The notes: generated from the sequence alone by a model not told the origin. Shown: positions 33,699 to 47,516, counted from the first letter of the stretch. The stretch: DNA of 64,000 bases from Diphasiastrum complanatum (GCA_029204225.1 CM055104.1:49681399-49745398); one strand, 5' to 3'. Made by a program: numbers and translations.

Positions 33699-34259
33699 CT
33701 TTCAATTCCCTTGTAATCATCTTCTCATTTCTAATGTGATTTCATGGAGATCTTCATGTCTTTTGCTTCGAGTGGATATCCTATCTTGAATGCTTTCAAT
33801 TTCTCTTTCTTTTAGCTTTAATTCTAATACTATTGCTATTTGCTTGGATTTGGCACCTGACATCTTATGGCAAGATGATTATGGAGGCACATTCATGGCA
33901 TTTCATGTTGCCATCATCTAAAATCAAGTGCAATATGGAGGAAGCAAGCGAGCACTAATTCATATCTTTTATTTCGCTCATGTTTGCTGCTACTTTACAA
34001 AGATATCAAAGGTAGAAGCATGGAGGACCCATTTAATATGATTCTATGTACTTCTTCATATGGTATTTTCATTTGACATGTAATATTGGTATAAGTGATA
34101 TTGAAGCATCCAATATGGACACTATTATCTATATCAATCATGAAATCTTTCCATTTATCATTTATAGATGCTAAGGGGAAAGATACATTCTTAAGGAGTT
34201 AATTCTTAAGATAGAGCTTAGTTATGATGTGACAATAGCAAGTAGAGTTGAAGAGGAAG

Positions 34260-34900
<641 letters not shown>

Positions 34901-37607
34901 AGATCTTAGAAGCAAATTTATGAGTGTTTTGTCTAGCTCTTGAATAGTGGCGGCTTGTACAATCGCTTTTGGCCTAGTTCTAATGTTTGGATCTAATTTG
35001 GATCTTAATTTCTCATAGGGTATCTCTTTTAAAGTTGAGGTTGGTATTGGAGAGGAGTTAAAACCAACTAACAAGTTCATTTTGTATGCAAATGAGCCAA
35101 CTTTCCCATGGGCAGTTCTTACTAAGATATCCAAAATCGGAGGTGGTATTGAGGGTTTATGGACAACTTCAATGACTTTTACAGAAATTGAAGGTAAGTA
35201 GGAAGGGTGAGCATGATCCAACCTTGTAGAATGTTGTCCTTGAGATATAAGAAGTTCAAACAATTACATGCAATTACAAGGTGGAATTCGGAATTTGGAA
35301 ATCAATGACTAATTTGTTGTGCACGTTAGTATAAGCATCACCAAAACTATTACATATTTGCTCATCACCTCAAATAAGCACCCACTTCCACGCCCACAAA
35401 TGTATATACTACAACTCTATCAAATATTCTTTGCATGCTTGTTTCAAGCACAATATGAACCAATTGCATGCTAGGGACACATCTTTGATTTTGCAAGCTT
35501 CAACGTCAATGCTTATGAGATTCACAATTAACTTAAAGGCATAAAATAACTCTAAATTTCTCATGAAAGTATGGCATATTAAAAAATATTCTTAATTTTT
35601 TTGAACTCAAATGAAAATATATTTTTTCGTGGAAGACTCACGTAATTGATCTTTTGAATAAAATACCAAAAGTGTATATTAATAGTCTTAGATGAGACGT
35701 CTTATTAATATCTTCAAGCTCAATGTAACTAGTTAAGGCCAATATAAAGCCATTTCTTTGTAAATAAAATATTTCCTCATGTGCCCTTTCTATGGATGCA
35801 TGCGTGCACCCCAATAGTGAGTGGGTCATGCCACCGTTCAAATTTGGCTTGCATATATACTTGCTTGAAGTAGGTGGCCAAAGAATGATTTTGCCAGCTT
35901 TTAGATTTAGTCCTCCAGAGTGAGTGGGCCATTTTAGATGACTTTTAACTCCTGTAACAACCTAAAGAGCTTGACTTGGCATGGCTTTTTGCCCATAAAA
36001 GCTTGTGCAACCTTCCTAGGCAGTGTAGTACACCCTTGACAACATGGATTGTGCTTATGTCGGGTAAAGTCTAGGGGTGGGGCACTAACGTTGGGCTCCC
36101 ACCCTTCTGCAAAGCCCTCAAGAATGTAAAGGCTAGAGCTTCATAAACAATTGCCATATTTATGTTAAGGCTAGAGCTTCATAATAGTTTCTTGTAACAC
36201 AACTAATTGTATAAAGAATATTTTCTTTTTTCATGCATAGTTGATGTACATTTTGCAAATCGGGTTCGAATAATTCCACAAGGAAGTACAAGGCCACAAT
36301 TTTGTCTAAGAGGCCTTCATGTATGAGCTAGCTGCTGCTAACATGGCAATGTGGCCATGGCCTTTTGTTCAAGGGTGGTGGAGGCCTTGAAATATGGTCA
36401 CAGTACATTTTTAAGGGCCTCAATCACCCTTTCATGAGCGTTGGCCCAACTTCCCATGTCAAGCGCAATTGGGAATAATGTTTGTCATTCAAGGTAGTGA
36501 ACATGGTCCACATCCTCGATCAAGGTAGTGAACAATTGAGTGAGTGGGCCAGCCATCGATATCTGGTTGGCATTTTGTTTAGCCCTTCCAAAAGGTGTGG
36601 GCTAGCCACTCAAGTACGGATGAGCGTATTTTGCACCGTGACTAACTTCTCAATAATAGTGTAGCACCTAATGGTGATGGTGTAGAACTTTCAAGTTAGA
36701 TGTGCAGGAGCCCACCATTGTCACTACACTGGTGGTGATCTCTCAAGTATCATTTGTATTGAGTTTTGCTCTGGCAACCAAGTGGGCCATCCACTCAAGT
36801 TTGGTTGGCATTTAGGCTCTCTCTTAGATTTGTTTTCTCACAATGAGGGGTTCACCTCCAAGGATAGTTAGTGCTTGAGAGTTTGTGCTTAGCCACTCAA
36901 GTCCAAGTATAGCACCCAACTCTATGCCTAGGTACTTGTATATGAGGGAAACACAATCTTTTGATAGTTGCAGCCATTAGTGGTTGTTTGTATAACTATA
37001 CTACTTTCTTGTGGAACCTAACTTCCATAAATTCAAGCTGAGAGGAAGCGGTTACCAACAAGAGGACATACCATTTATGTGTGGGCATCACTATTTTTCA
37101 TAGCACCAAAGATAAAATCCAACCAATCAAAAGTCAAAATTTCTTATGGCTTTCAAAACCATTGTTTCAATTACTTATATTTTATGAAAGCTACAAACCT
37201 TTTAGTAATTTAGTTTCGTGAAGGCCCTTGTAGGTGACGTGATTGCCATTGTCAAGATTTTTTAGGCCTTAATGGGGCCTACATTATCTTGCATAACATA
37301 GGGCCCCAACCCTTGTCTTAAACGAATGAATCAACTACATGTCTGTTTTTGCTCGCCGCAATGTAACCTTCGCTCCTGACTTCAAAAGCCTGTAGACTAG
37401 AGACCAACGTTTCCATAATGAAGTACATTAAGAATGGAAACAAAATTTTTTTGCCACATGACACTGAAATTGAAACAAAAATTAACATGAAAATTTCAAT
37501 TCCACTTTTTACAAACAAAATCTATAAGAAAAAATCTAGCCAAAGACAAATAATGTGGAGTAATGCTCCATTGCTTGGCCCTTTAGCATATCTAATTTGG
37601 GACCCAG
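34901..37607. other. No recognisable gene
   Basis: About 2.7 kb of low-complexity-poor, AT-rich sequence with no transposon domain. The longest open frame (34865-35263 minus, 132 codons) has no known motif. A near repeat of AAGGCTAGAGCTTCATAA occurs near 36128 and 36167. Confidence 0.5.
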
Positions 37608-37775
37608 GCAACTCTGGCACTAATTACCCAGGTCTCAAATTATATGTGATAATATGACCCTCCCAATGGCCAATACCTAGTATGTAAAGATGCAACTCTG
37701 GCACTAATTACCCAAGTCTCAAATTATATGTGATAATATGACCCTCCCAATGGCCAATACCTAGTATGTAAAGAC
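37608..37775 (+). repeat. 84-bp perfect or near-perfect tandem duplication
   Basis: The units at 37608-37691 and 37692-37775 both run from GCAACTCTGGCACTAATTAC to AGTATGTAAAGA, differing at a single G/A (CCCAGGTC versus CCCAAGTC). No coding role. Confidence 0.9.
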
Positions 37776-38099
37776 TTGATGAGGTTTTTTTGCTTCATAT
37801 TTTTTAGAATTTTAAATAGCATAAAATCCCTCGTTGCAGGCTGGGCTTGTGCCCAAGGCACTACGGTAACACCCTTGCGCGTCGGCTTTACAAACCTCAT
37901 GCACTTGTGCCCAAGGCACTGCGTGCCTAACACACTTACGTGTGTGAACCTCACGCATTGGGCAAAAAAGATAGAGCCCAATCTTATGCCCCAAAAATCC
38001 CAAGGCTTTCTCCTATACAAAAGCCCAATTTTATGCCCAAAATTTGCATGCAAGGATCTGAGTCCTAGGGCCAGGGATATCCCCTATACAAAATGCTGC

Positions 38100-38650
38100 T
38101 AGGTGGCAGGGGTAGGGGGGGGGACTTGGTGATGATATTCGTTGACAGTTGAAGCGTAGCTGTAAGGTGTAAGACGTTGGCTGTAGCATCCATGACAGCA
38201 AATCAAGCGCTGTACATGTCCAATCCCACTTGTTGCTGCTTGCTGCTTGCGTACTGCTAACACTTGTTGTTGTTGCCGTAACCACCAGGAAGGAAGAAGG
38301 ACTTGACCGTCAGAGAAAGGAATCAATCTATCATATCCTCCGAGCCCTCCTTGTTCGTTAGCCGTCACCCTCCCAGTCTCCTCCCTCCGCCTTCTACTCC
38401 CTTCTTCTTCGCTTCAGGCTCTGGCCTTGACCCGTCACCCGGCCGTCGTGAGAAGCGCGCAAGTACGAAGGGAACAGCTGTCTGAGGCAGGCCCGCCAGC
38501 AGCCCGCCCGCCCGCCCGCCCTGGGCTTTTGGTTTGATGCAACTTGCAAGCGCGAAAGTGACGGGCGGGGCCCTGCAAATTGCAATGGACCCTCTCGCTT
38601 CCGACCTTCCAAGGATCTAGATAAGGCCACTACTGCCCAGGTCGATCTTA
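38100..38650. other. GC-rich block with (GCCC)n
   Basis: Composition rises sharply compared with the surroundings, with CpG-rich pyrimidine tracts and a CCCGCCCGCCCGCCC run near 38500. Such islands often mark plant promoters or 5' UTRs, but I cannot attach a gene: open frames on both strands here are short, Arg- or Pro-rich and unrecognised. It lies 1.2 kb past the stop of the MYB gene. From 38651 to 39895 I see only the presumed MYB 3' UTR and spacer. Confidence 0.4.
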
Positions 38651-39895
38651 ACGTTCACGATCCATCCTCCATCACAAGCAATCGCCTTCCATGGCTAATA
38701 AATCTGTCGCCTCAGCAGCTCGCTCTTGCTCCCGACCTCTGCCGTGTTCATAATCGGGTCAGTGATCGATGAGATCCAAGATTCTTGAAAATTCCCCATA
38801 TCCATTGATATAACAAGCTATTGATCTGTTTAGATGATTGATCATTGACATATTCCAAGATTCTTGACTTGGTCCCATCTATGCAGATTAGCCAAGCAGA
38901 AAACCAGTGTCAAACTCTTCTATCAGCTTATCCGTCATCTATTGAAACAGTAAAAGGTGCTTCCTACGCACATTGAAACATCACCGTCGAATTCTGATGG
39001 ACAATTGTTTTCGCCTTTCCTTGTCTTAGCAAAGTCGTCTTTTATGTCATCTGTTGTTTCTTTCCGCACCTTAAAAGAAAGAAATCGACACCAGATTTCA
39101 AGCTATCTACGTAGTACGAGTAATGAACCAAACGGTTTACCATGATGTCACTGCGGTAGTATTGTTCTTGTATAGGGAGCGCATATATTATCTTGTAGAA
39201 AATTTTGAAGAGGTACACACTCGATGACGGATGGGGACTTAGATTCGAAGAAAATAGGTGAATTACTTCTTAGCAGCATCGTCCTCAAGAGATCCTCGGC
39301 AGAAAATTGAAGCATCACCAAAACAATTTGCGGAAGACAGTTGATGGTAACCTACCCCGATGTTTTTTACCTTTTCCAAATCAGTTTCAGAAATCTATGA
39401 TAGATAAAAAAAAACACAGCCTTCGGATCTACAATATAAAAGAATCAGCAACATGAATAGATACTGACTTTTATTTTGAAGAAACCAGAATAGCAGGAAT
39501 CATAATTCATCATCAGAAATTCATCTATAGTATCTCGTATTCTCTCTGCAAAGCTTGTAGTAGGAGATGTAGATCATCAACCAATTTCATGTGAATAATG
39601 AGCCATCAGTTTTGAAATACGTGAAGATGTTCTAATTTGCACCTTGCAGATTCAAAAAGGGCGCCCTTTGTACCTATTCCTAAGCAAGTACATATAATTA
39701 GAATTTGTAAAGCTACACTACGACAGAAGCTGAAAATTATAAATATTACAATCTTCTACACATTGGGAAGATTTTTCGGATTTACAGAATTACATAATTC
39801 CAATGCGTGAAATTTATGCTAACATTGTTCTAATAACATAAGCCTCAGGGGGAATCTTATACTAACTAACTAGCAATAAAACGCGCCATTGTACA

Positions 39896-41143
39896 TTATT
39901 GCTCGATTTGCCTACAAACAGTCTGCCCAACCGAACAGAGTGATTCAGGATGGTTGGCAGAAGTAGCATGATCCACACCAAAACGCGGTTGTCCGCTATT
40001 AGGAGCACAAGCAGCAAACATATACCTCTGCACTTCTTTCGCAACCATGTCACGCATCAGTGTGACTAGGCCAGCGTTCATTGAACCATCTAATCCGCAT
40101 CCCATTGGTGGCCATACTGCATTGGCCTGAGGTTGAAATACAGGAGCCAAGGCTTCAGCTACAGCAGCTCGTATCGCAGCGCTTATCAGCTCTACAACAT
40201 CCTCTGTTCTTATGTAACCGTTCGGAACTGAAGCAGGCATATGTGGCTCAAGAAAAGAGTTAGAAGGAATAGAAGAATTTAGAGATAACGAGGTCACATC
40301 ATGAGTTTGAGGCGTCTTGCAATTACGACTGTCCTTAATTTCTTGCTCTTTGACCTGCTGCATCTCATTGAATGAGAGTTTAGCAAGAGATGCCAGATGA
40401 GACGTATCCGAGGTTGATATCCGATTAGATCCGGGTAGAGAAAGACTCAGAAAAGTTGGAGGATCTGTTGTAGAGCTCGATGCCTCCTGCAGTTTCTTGC
40501 CAGAGACTCCACCATTAGAACCATAGTAACTGAACGCAGACGGTCTTGAGAAAGGTTTGAAAATCGGAGAATCGTTGATTTGAACAGGGTTGCAACTGCT
40601 AAAATCGGAAGGTGAACTTAAATCTAATTTCAAGCGCTTGAAGCATGCGGAGTCTGCTTCGCAATTTACATCTTCTTGCACGCTTCCATCACTCGAAAAC
40701 TCTTTACTGCTTTTCTTTCTGCCATCAAAGCTACATAGGTCCTCTTCAACATATGTCTGAGTCGCATCCTCCTGTATTCTTGCTTTTTCTGCCATGCAAC
40801 GGCGACGAAGAGTTGAATTCCAGTGATTCTTTATTGAATTGTCTGTGCGCCCAGGCAATAATCTTGAAATTGTGGCCCACTTGTTTCCATGCTGGGCATG
40901 AGCTTTCATGATCAGAATATCCTCAGCTTCTGTGAAAGGCCTATGCTCGACCTGGGGGCTCAACTGGTTACACCATCTTAATCGACATGACTTGCCTGAG
41001 CGCCCAGAAATTCCTCTACTGATTAACGACCAATTCCTAGCTCCATACATTTCAACTAACCTCTTCAATGCCTCATCCTCCTCAAGGCTCCAAGGTCCTT
41101 TGATTCTGTCACTCTCTTCCTGGGCCAACCTCTCCACCTCCAT
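39896..41143 (-). CDS. R2R3-MYB transcription factor, subgroup 22-like (MYB44/70/73/77 type)
   Basis: A sequence-specific nuclear DNA-binding regulator. The R2 repeat (about residues 14-62) has tryptophans W18, W38 and W57; R3 (about 66-113) has F70, W89 and W108. The core wording ([54 protein letters not shown]) is typical of subgroup 22. The C-terminal region holds an LxLxL (EAR-like) motif LSLSL at 232-236, and [14 protein letters not shown] at 362-375, resembling the subgroup 22 motif EMIKAEVRSYM. At 415 codons it is longer than Arabidopsis MYB44 (about 300). It has no introns, as usual for subgroup 22. Family members act in stress, ABA and auxin responses, some as repressors; the target here is unknown. 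Codon usage is less AT-rich than its neighbours. The alternative is a MYB25/MYB109-type gene. Confidence 0.95.
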   Translation of the reverse strand: MEVERLAQEESDRIKGPWSLEEDEALKRLVEMYGARNWSLISRGISGRSGKSCRLRWCNQLSPQVEHRPFTEAEDILIMKAHAQHGNKWATISRLLPGRTDNSIKNHWNSTLRRRCMAEKARIQEDATQTYVEEDLCSFDGRKKSSKEFSSDGSVQEDVNCEADSACFKRLKLDLSSPSDFSSCNPVQINDSPIFKPFSRPSAFSYYGSNGGVSGKKLQEASSSTTDPPTFLSLSLPGSNRISTSDTSHLASLAKLSFNEMQQVKEQEIKDSRNCKTPQTHDVTSLSLNSSIPSNSFLEPHMPASVPNGYIRTEDVVELISAAIRAAVAEALAPVFQPQANAVWPPMGCGLDGSMNAGLVTLMRDMVAKEVQRYMFAACAPNSGQPRFGVDHATSANHPESLCSVGQTVCRQIEQ

Positions 41144-42130
41144 GAAAAATGAAAATGGTTTGGCTATGAAAGCTTAAGTTTCCGTTTCCGCAATATCACT
41201 AAATGCCAGCTGAACTGAAAGCGCTTCTTTCCGGAAAGATGCACACATGGAACACAAGAATTTACAAATCTCTGCTCAATCACAACACTAAAGGAAGAAG
41301 AACTCAAGCCATCTTTCCGTATGCGGATGTGGCAAACTTTGCTGACAAAGCAACCTTATTGAATCCAATAAAAAAACCATTAGATCAATCAAGTCACAAG
41401 AAACATATCAATGAGGAAAGATTGACAAGAGCATGCAGCCCATTATGGCACAATAACAGAATAGGCACGGAAAAATCCGATTCAATCACGTATCTTAGAG
41501 CAGATCGAAACTAACCAGAAAGGCGAGGTGCTGCGAATGATCAACCAAAGACAGCCAAAACAGATCAACCAACGATCATGAAACCAGGCAACAAGAATGA
41601 ATGGAGCAGCCTCTACGGCCACCAGGAAGGAGAGGAGAGGCTACCAGGAAAAAGAGCAGAGTTTAGAGAGAAGCAGAAAAGGACGTGCAGCTCCTAATGG
41701 CAGGGAGAGAGAACCCACTCCACCCTGCAGCAGCCCGTCGGCATGGGGGGCTTTGCATTCAAAAACAATTTCCTGTAAAGCCTCTTGAAGGCCGTTTTCA
41801 AAAATCGCCTTTCCAGCTACAAAGGTGCGAGAATAAGTCAAACTTCACTCCAAAGTAAAGCCTCCCAAAAGGCGTTAATGAACCCGTCATAAACCCCTGT
41901 TTTGAAAGGTTTTAATCAAAGTTGAATGCTCTTAAAAAAACCAGGTCACCCTTCGTTCAAAAGGACAGGAAAGGTATGCCCGTCAAGGCTCCAGTCCGGG
42001 ACTCCATCAACCCTTCTGCTTCTTCTTTTGCTGCTGGAACTGCATGGGGTCTCGTGTAACTGCCCTACGGATTGAGGCACAAAAGCTGGCTGCCGGAGCG
42101 TTTCGGTCGGGAATGCAGCTCACCGGTGAG
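41144..42130 (-). promoter_or_regulatory. Presumed 5' UTR and promoter of the MYB gene
   Basis: On the minus strand the 41630-41720 stretch is a long pyrimidine-rich tract (GGAGAGGAGAGG and AGAGAGAAGCAGAAAAGG on plus), like the Y-patches near plant transcription starts. No clear TATA box was found, so the start site is not set. No transposon sequence is visible in this 1 kb. Confidence 0.45.
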
Positions 42131-42689
42131 TAATGTAGCCTATTATTGTGATAGGGTTTAGTTTTCAGAAAGTAGAAACCAACATCTGTCTAAGGTAAAA
42201 AGTGCCTACTATTTCTCTCTAGAAATAGATATGAGAAGGACTTAGGAGCTAACTAAATTACATTTATGAGTTGGGTCAGAAGCATTTCCTTTGGTTGACA
42301 AGCTCATGTTTTTTTTTTCACCTTGCTTTTTAAATGCAAGACTTGTTTAGGTGGGTCAACAAAAGTTGTGAAAATAATCAATGTTGTAAAAGTTTGAAGA
42401 CTAAAAGTCTACAAATAGGGCCACATGGACTAAGAAAAGACCACGCTCACTCTTTGGTATATGCAATCATAGAATTGACTTACGTCCAAAAAATTTTAGG
42501 ATTTCGTTGAGCATGCTTGCTCTTGAGGTTATGCACATGTCGTATTGTCAATTGAATTATTCATGATCAACAAATGGATAGAAGATGTGGAGAGTGACAC
42601 TTTCATAAACGATCCTCCTCCTCCTTTGACACTCTATCATGGACTTGTGGTGGACTATTGTGACGTGGGCTCACCTTGGTCTCACCCAA

Positions 42690-43150
42690 GTTCTAGCTGT
42701 CGCGAATCTTTCGCGAACAAATCTGTGTCGCGAAGTGATTCCTTTCTCAAATCTGTCGCGATCTGATTCCTTTCGTTTAGTTTTCTTTTGCGGAAGCTTT
42801 CAAGATCCTAGGCATGCGACTACAGATCACAGAACATAAATCATTCTAGCAATCAAGACACCGAAAATCAAGGAGATGGAGAAGAGAGCAATTGTATTAT
42901 CAGTTTTGAGTTTGGAGCGAGATGATTAGTGTCTCGCTCGTTGGCGGCCTGACACTCAGCTCAATTACTTTGTTCTGCTCGTTGGCAGACTTTCATGCAC
43001 AACTATTTTCGTGTCTCTATCTTCTTCTATTCTGCTCTTTTTTTGATATTTTTCGTGTTGATCCAAAATTGTATATATGTCTCCACTGTGTGGAGTTTAC
43101 AAGACAACTAAACAAAGAATTACAAGATAAGTCAATGCTAATAAACTAGT
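42690..43150. repeat. LTR-like segment with TCGCGAA words
   Basis: CTGTCGCGAATCTTTCGCGAAC, GTGTCGCGAAGTG and CTGTCGCGATCTG occur within 70 bp, in the style of the D and B' LTR interiors. Farther right, GTCTCGCTCGTTGGC and TGCTCGTTGGCAG are near repeats. No LTR termini were found, so this is only a probable LTR remnant. Confidence 0.4.
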
Positions 43151-43575
43151 TAGTTATTCTCTGTTATGGCTAACTGTTTCAGTTGAGCGTGGAGTGGAAT
43201 ATGCCACGCTCGTCGAGCTGCCACTTGGCAACGCATATTGTTTTTCTTCATGTCGTTTCGTTTCGTTTCGTGCGTTAGGGTTTCCGAGGTATGTCTGTCA
43301 TTCGTTTCACTTCGTTTCGTGACAAAGTTGCAAGAGTTCACAATTTCTTTAGCCACCAAGAAACACATATTTGTAGCCTTTTTCTTATCTTGCATTGCAT
43401 CATAGGTCCTCACTTTGTTGCCTCCCACCTTCACTCTATGCAATCCCCACTTTTCTCTTAGGTCTACCTTGTCATACTTGGGTATGGCATTGATGAGGGT
43501 GTGAATCTCACACATAAATCACGCGTTCATAGTGCAAGGAGTAATCTTTGAGCGCGTCATGATTTGATGGTAGCT
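43150..43575 (-). other. Unrecognised 121-codon open frame and TTTCG repeats
   Basis: The minus frame (43515-43150) reads INAIPKYDKVDLREKWG and DKKKATNMCFLVAKEIV, then a Thr/Lys-rich tail produced by CGTTTCGTTTCGTTTCGTG near 43255-43275. The first two thirds look coding-like but I do not recognise them; the tail is repeat-derived. The neighbouring 43576-44280 shows nothing identifiable. Confidence 0.3.
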
Positions 43576-44284
43576 AGTACCTTCTTTGAAGCTTTTCAAG
43601 CCCAAAGATCACCTGGAATAGAAACAATGACATAAGAGCACAAGTTCTTGCAAGAATTGCCCAACCAATTGTCTAACGAACAACCAAACACCCCCAAGCC
43701 TATCTCTATACTAGATACAATGGTAGCTAGAGCATAGAACTCTTGCTCGATCATCAACACACACAATTTGTTGAAACTGGTAGGATAAGAGTATAGATAT
43801 ACTCTTCACCTAGTCTCCATAAGACATGTTGATTCTTCTTTCTAAATTGTCTCATTCATGTAATTTGACTTTCAATTGACTTACATGAAAAATTGAATGT
43901 AATCTAACACCTTGGAGAAGATCCAATTGATAAGCAAATACAACCCACTAAAATATGTCAATAGTTTATAATGTTTGGTTGTACGCAATACAGTAGATTC
44001 ATTTGGAATTCTCAAATACATGCATTGTCCAACATTGAAATTCTTGAGGAGTTTGTTTCAAGTCAGCATAATGTGTGGCTCGTTCCTAAGCACTCAAAAA
44101 ACTTTCATGTGATAACTACAACCTTTCCTTCACATCACACATAAAATCAAATGCTATTTTAACATGAACACATTCTAATTCAACGTTGATAGGTGAGCAT
44201 GACTGGAATCCATATGTAGCATAAATAAGTTGTACCCAATCATCAAATGTGGAATACTAACCAAAATTATATTCGAGGAAGAAG

Positions 44285-44455
44285 AAAGAGAAGAAGCTTG
44301 AGGTAGTAGACAATCCGTTGACCAAGTGGACCAATTATTTCAGTCTACACGGAATTCCTGAAGAGAAAAAAGATTGAGAGTGTGCTTTTGTTTTTCCATG
44401 GTAAGGCTTCGTCGTGGTGGCATGAGTTGCAACCAAAACCTTCGATGGCTGGAAG
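44285..44455 (+). pseudogene. Ty3/gypsy-type gag fragment
   Basis: KLEVVDNPLTKWTNYFSLHG, then IPEEKK, a 1-nt shift in an A run near 44372, and IESVLLFFHGKASSWWHEL. The pattern (aromatic YF, then ekv..a.l...g.A..WW..l) is that of retrotransposon gag domains in gypsy elements. Only about 55 codons can be traced. Confidence 0.5.
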
Positions 44456-45137
44456 TATTTGCTAGAATTGGTAGAAGATCAAATTTTATATTTGGATATA
44501 GGATAGTGAAATAATCTTTTTGATTTTTTGGTGAACAGATCATGAAGCAAAAAACTTTCTTGGAGAAAAAGCTAATGGTATGGGACATCAGTAATTCCAA
44601 TCTTGTGCAAGAGTGATCTGTACATAGTGGTCTAACGGGTAAATCCATTGGTTAATTGTTTAAGGGTATTTGGGAAAATTATGAGATATAGATCTGGATT
44701 CCTAATGATATCTTATAATTTATAAATCAAAAACCCTTAAAGCTATTTCTCAACTTCTAAGAACCCTTTCTGCTTTTGAATTTCCCGAGTACAACCATTA
44801 GGTTAAATTCATATGAACCTTCCAAGAGAGAAATTATTTCTTTTCTAAAGGATTGTTATCATCATGTGAATCATTACTTGTACAATTAAGGCTTGGAATT
44901 TGTGATGTTCCAAGATAACGATATTTCAATTTTCTTGAATACAGATTGTCTCTTATGCATAGATAGATCTCATATAGACAATGGTTATTGTGACTTGTGT
45001 TGAAAATGTTTGGAAGGAAAGTCGTGTGTATATTAGAGTGAATCATTTTCGAAAGGCACTTATTATTGACTTTTCATGATTCATGTATTTTCATGTGTCA
45101 TCTCTCTAATTAATTTTTATGAGAAATTTGAAAATCT

Positions 45138-45540
45138 CTTTAAAAAAGAGGGGTGAAGTGATGAGTAAATTCTATTATAGGATCTATGAGTTCCATAGTT
45201 TTTGGATGGAGAAATTCTCTAGGGATTGTGTGGAACAATCTAGAACTAGATGTGGTTTGAGATTTGAATTCATTATAAGTAGTTTTGAGTAAGATCTAAA
45301 GTTACTAATCCCAGCTTGTTTTTCAAGTAAGTATTTTGTAATTTCTTTCATTTGATTAAATTATTCTCTAATCCATTTTCTTTTAGGCAAGTTGATAAGG
45401 TTGCATATAGACCTATTGTTATTGGTTGGTTTAGGTGCATTGAATCTAGTCCATGGTATGGAATAGATCTAGAACCTTCCAAATGTTGATAAGCTTGGGC
45501 AAGCACATCCAAATAGGTCAAGTACATGTTATATAGTGTA
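45138..45540 (+). repeat. Possible gypsy polypurine tract and LTR start
   Basis: AAAAAAGAGGGGTGAAGTGATGAG near 45142 resembles a gypsy polypurine tract, followed by TGATGAGTAAATTC as a possible LTR start. No second copy in the window allows confirmation. The CT run at 45560 interrupts it. Confidence 0.3.
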
Positions 45541-45556
45541 CAAGCGTCGAAAGAGT

Positions 45557-45822
<266 letters not shown>

Positions 45823-46249
45823 CATGCTTATGGATCACAAAACAAAGACCCAAAAAGAGCCAAGAAGAATGTCAAGCATCTCACTCCTCATCTAAGCCAT
45901 TCCATTTTGTCAGATTCTACACCAAGATTGACACTCTTGGTAGGCTTAGATTCCATGTAGATCCGTAGTTTAAACCCCTCCCCATTGGATCGAAGCTCAT
46001 ACTACACGACGACTCACCCGGTTGGAGATCCAAACCCTGACTTTGCCCTCTTGATTGGGACGATTAGGGAGGCACGTAAAGGGTCCAACATGACCTTCTA
46101 ACAATTACTGTTGGAACGTCCATTGTGAATCAATTCAATCAGACTATGAGATTGGATCTAGATTTTTCAATCAAATCCTATCTCAGATCTCTTTGGGTTT
46201 CCATATCCATTTTTGCATTGTTTTGGTTATATCTTGAATGTGTGTGTGT

Positions 46250-46493
46250 AGAATGCGTTTGTGACTTATGTATTGGATCCACACGTGTGAAATGTGTTGT
46301 GGTACAACCATGGTAGGGACAGAAACATCAACTTATCATACTTATGCTATTTTGTCAAGTTCTTAATGAGTTCGTAGCTTTTATGCATAGTTAGAGCTAG
46401 ATTTCTACATTGTTAATGGTGCTAGAAGTGCTATCTTTTGTAACCAAAGATCAAAGGGCTTGATTGGATCTCTATGATTTGATTTTTTTCACA
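46250..46493 (+). repeat. E-like LTR terminus (left end not found)
   Basis: It ends GATTTTTTTCACA right before a PBS, like family E (GAGTTTTTCACA). It contains CACACGTGTGAAATG (46280 on), matching the palindrome block of the E LTR, and a following TGG-TAGGGACAGAAAC resembling GGACAGGGACAGCAAG. The expected TGTGAAAA start was not found; the CT run may lie inside it. Confidence 0.65.
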
Positions 46494-47085
46494 TGGTATC
46501 AGAGCTATTGTTGCAGGTTACTAAAATATCAATCATATTTAGCAAGGGATTTGGAGGAGTCACCAATTCTAGAGCATGCTAGAGTGATTTCTACTCAAAA
46601 TCAAGCATTTTTCAAGTGTAGAGTTGATTTTTTGTAAATCAAAACTCAATATAGAAAAAAAATACTTGTAGTAGGCCAATTTCACACTTCATAAGATGGA
46701 TTGTGGCGAGCTTAATTGCATTGGAAAGGTCTTATTGCATTCTTCAAGATTCTATAACAAGTTTCTAGCTTTTGCATGTAGAAAGTGAATGATTTAATTT
46801 TTTGTACTTTTGTGGAAACCCTATTTTTAATTGGATCTCATGTATTCAAAGTTGCTGGGCTTCTCAAGAGTGTATTTCAATCTTAAAAAGTGCAAAAGTT
46901 CATAAGATTGTTGATCAAGTATCTTCCATTCAATGTGTTGGATTTGCTAGGCTTGGTGCAAGAAAGAGATTTGAGAGGTTCCATATCTTTGTGTTTTCTT
47001 CTTGAGTTCATTTGTTGAATTGGAGCATGCTAAAAGAGAAGATCAAGTCATTGGCGGAAGTCCCCAAGAAGGAGTAGGAAGTCCA
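46494..47085 (+). other. PBS and leader of an E-like copia element
   Basis: TGGTATCAGAGC at 46494-46505. The leader shares CAAGAGTGTATTTCAATCTTA and a TTTGTGTTTTCTTCTTGAGTT-like block with the family E leader (25551 and 25701). The gag that should follow is replaced by unrelated sequence near 47085. Confidence 0.75.
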
Positions 47086-47111
47086 TAGCCACAGCTCCCA
47101 AGAAGGTTAGG

Positions 47112-47516
47112 ATGATGACCCTGCAGCAATCCTCACCTTGTGGAGAGGATGCAACTGTATATGATATCTCACTCCTTGCTGCTGTAAATATTGTCACATC
47201 TGTTTTGGATAATCCTACAGATACTGTACAATCTATACTTGCTCTCCCTCCTCCCAATTTATCACAACCCACAACACAACCTATCATTGTTGGCTCTGCT
47301 ATTGCTCCTCCTCCTCCTTCAAAACCAACTCCATTTATAGATTTTGAACAATACCTTCATTTTGAGAAAGATGTATCGGATGCCATTGACCTTATTGGCA
47401 TGCCATTTTTGTTTAGAATAGATGAAATAGACATAGGTATAATTTTTGATATAAACGATATTGTAGATATGAAAAACAGGAAGTCCTCAATAAGTGATCC
47501 TGTCATAGAAGCATGA
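47112..47516 (+). CDS. Unrecognised 134-codon open frame
   Basis: Reads MMTLQQSSPCGEDATVYD, a Pro-rich stretch (PPPPSKPTPFIDFEQYL), then an Ile/Asp-rich tail (RIDEIDIGIIFDINDIVD). No known domain. It lies between an E-like leader and the C-family gag and may be a captured or chance frame; the opposite strand also carries a long frame over part of it. Confidence 0.25.
   Translation: MMTLQQSSPCGEDATVYDISLLAAVNIVTSVLDNPTDTVQSILALPPPNLSQPTTQPIIVGSAIAPPPPSKPTPFIDFEQYLHFEKDVSDAIDLIGMPFLFRIDEIDIGIIFDINDIVDMKNRKSSISDPVIEA

Noticed and set aside
37812-38102. Open frames on both strands near 37776-38102 as a gene
   Set aside because: They contain near repeats such as GTGCCCAAGGCACT and CACGC words, with no domain on either strand.
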